A stretch of 13,976 nt of DNA, taken from an uncultured Muribaculum sp. (lineage in GTDB: Bacteria > Bacteroidota > Bacteroidia > Bacteroidales > Muribaculaceae). The stretch covers positions 1-13,976 of the forward strand of contig CAJUTE010000058.1 of assembly GCA_910589555.1 (NCBI GenBank), given 5' to 3'. Position 1 is the first letter of the stretch. Each line of letters starts with the position of its first letter. The notes beneath the pieces were generated by a model. The model was not told where the DNA came from and searched no databases. It saw nothing but the letters and a program-made list of their open reading frames with translations. Both the position numbers and the translations under genes were made by a program. Positions 13,798 to 13,976 of the stretch are shown here, piece after piece.

Positions 13798-13976
13798 TTA
13801 TGGGTGGGAGTTGAGGATGGTGAGGGCTTTGCGGCGCATTTCGTCGACGGCGGGCGACGGGACTTTTTCTTTTTTCGTCGCCAGTATACGAGCCTCTTGG
13901 AGCATCAGGTCGCGGTCGTAGGATGCCGAGTCGGCGTAGAGCTGCATGAGCAGATAGTGGGGATAGAGGCGGTTGG
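13798..13976 (-). CDS. C-terminal end of a probable O-antigen ligase/polymerase family protein (partial)
   Basis: The last 58 codons of a minus-strand gene enter from the right edge and end at TAA (13798-13800). The residues NRLYPHYLLMQLYAD followed by REARILATKKEKVPSPAV-like sequence (here QEARILATKKEKVPSPAV) and EMRRKALTILNSH match the soluble TPR-like tail that ends Bacteroidales Wzy/O-antigen ligase proteins. The membrane part is outside the window, so the family call rests only on this tail. Such genes act in polysaccharide assembly at the inner membrane. Confidence 0.55.
   Translation of the reverse strand, partial: NRLYPHYLLMQLYADSASYDRDLMLQEARILATKKEKVPSPAVDEMRRKALTILNSHP

Noticed and set aside
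1..13976. CRISPR array, tRNA, rRNA, transposase or integrase genes
   Set aside because: No regularly spaced repeats, no tRNA-like cloverleaf with a CCA end or T-loop, and no recombinase motifs were seen on either strand.

Overview
The window reads as a chromosomal segment of a Bacteroidales bacterium, and I would guess Muribaculaceae. Supporting signs are Bacteroidetes-type -7 boxes (TAnnTTTG), weak ribosome binding sites, SPII lipoproteins of the 6-bladed beta-propeller class, a QueA and an FtsB/DivIC-like protein of Bacteroidetes type, and the local order coaX - outer-membrane protein - lptC - CNNM/CorC protein. The family placement is inference; no rRNA or tRNA is present to confirm it.

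Layout. Positions 1-420 hold the possible tail of an upstream gene, a strong hairpin and a 45-codon minus-strand ORF. Positions 421-3881 hold three plus-strand genes: a tandem-GNAT DUF2156 protein, an ABC-type ATPase fused to a DUF4435/TOPRIM-like domain, and menA, which overlaps the ATPase gene. queA (minus strand) converges on menA with a 22-bp overlap. A short divergent promoter region (5102-5182) separates queA from a plus-strand pair encoding an FtsB/DivIC-like division protein and a four-helix membrane protein. A compact plus-strand cluster follows: coaX, an outer-membrane barrel protein, an LptC-like lipoprotein and a CNNM/CBS/CorC protein. Next comes a stand-alone DNA cytosine-C5 methyltransferase whose 3' end lies inside a perfect 16-bp inverted repeat. 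Beyond it, all on the minus strand, are the degraded end of a beta-propeller gene, two tandem beta-propeller lipoprotein genes, their promoter with an adjacent inverted repeat, a frameshifted small ORF, a hairpin-rich element and the 3' end of what looks like an O-antigen ligase/polymerase gene.

How the genes relate. Most of the window is housekeeping: menaquinone synthesis, queuosine tRNA modification, cell division, CoA synthesis, LPS export and envelope maintenance. The accessory material is the methyltransferase with its palindrome and the beta-propeller region. The least ordinary items are: (1) the ATPase-DUF4435 fusion, which resembles a fused AriA/AriB (PARIS) or OLD-like protein but has Ser where the Walker B catalytic Glu is expected, and has an inverted repeat over its promoter region; and (2) two small related minus-strand ORFs at opposite ends of the window. 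These share an NAADF ... SYT(K/E)P pattern with nearly equal spacing, and one of them is broken by an apparent one-base frameshift.
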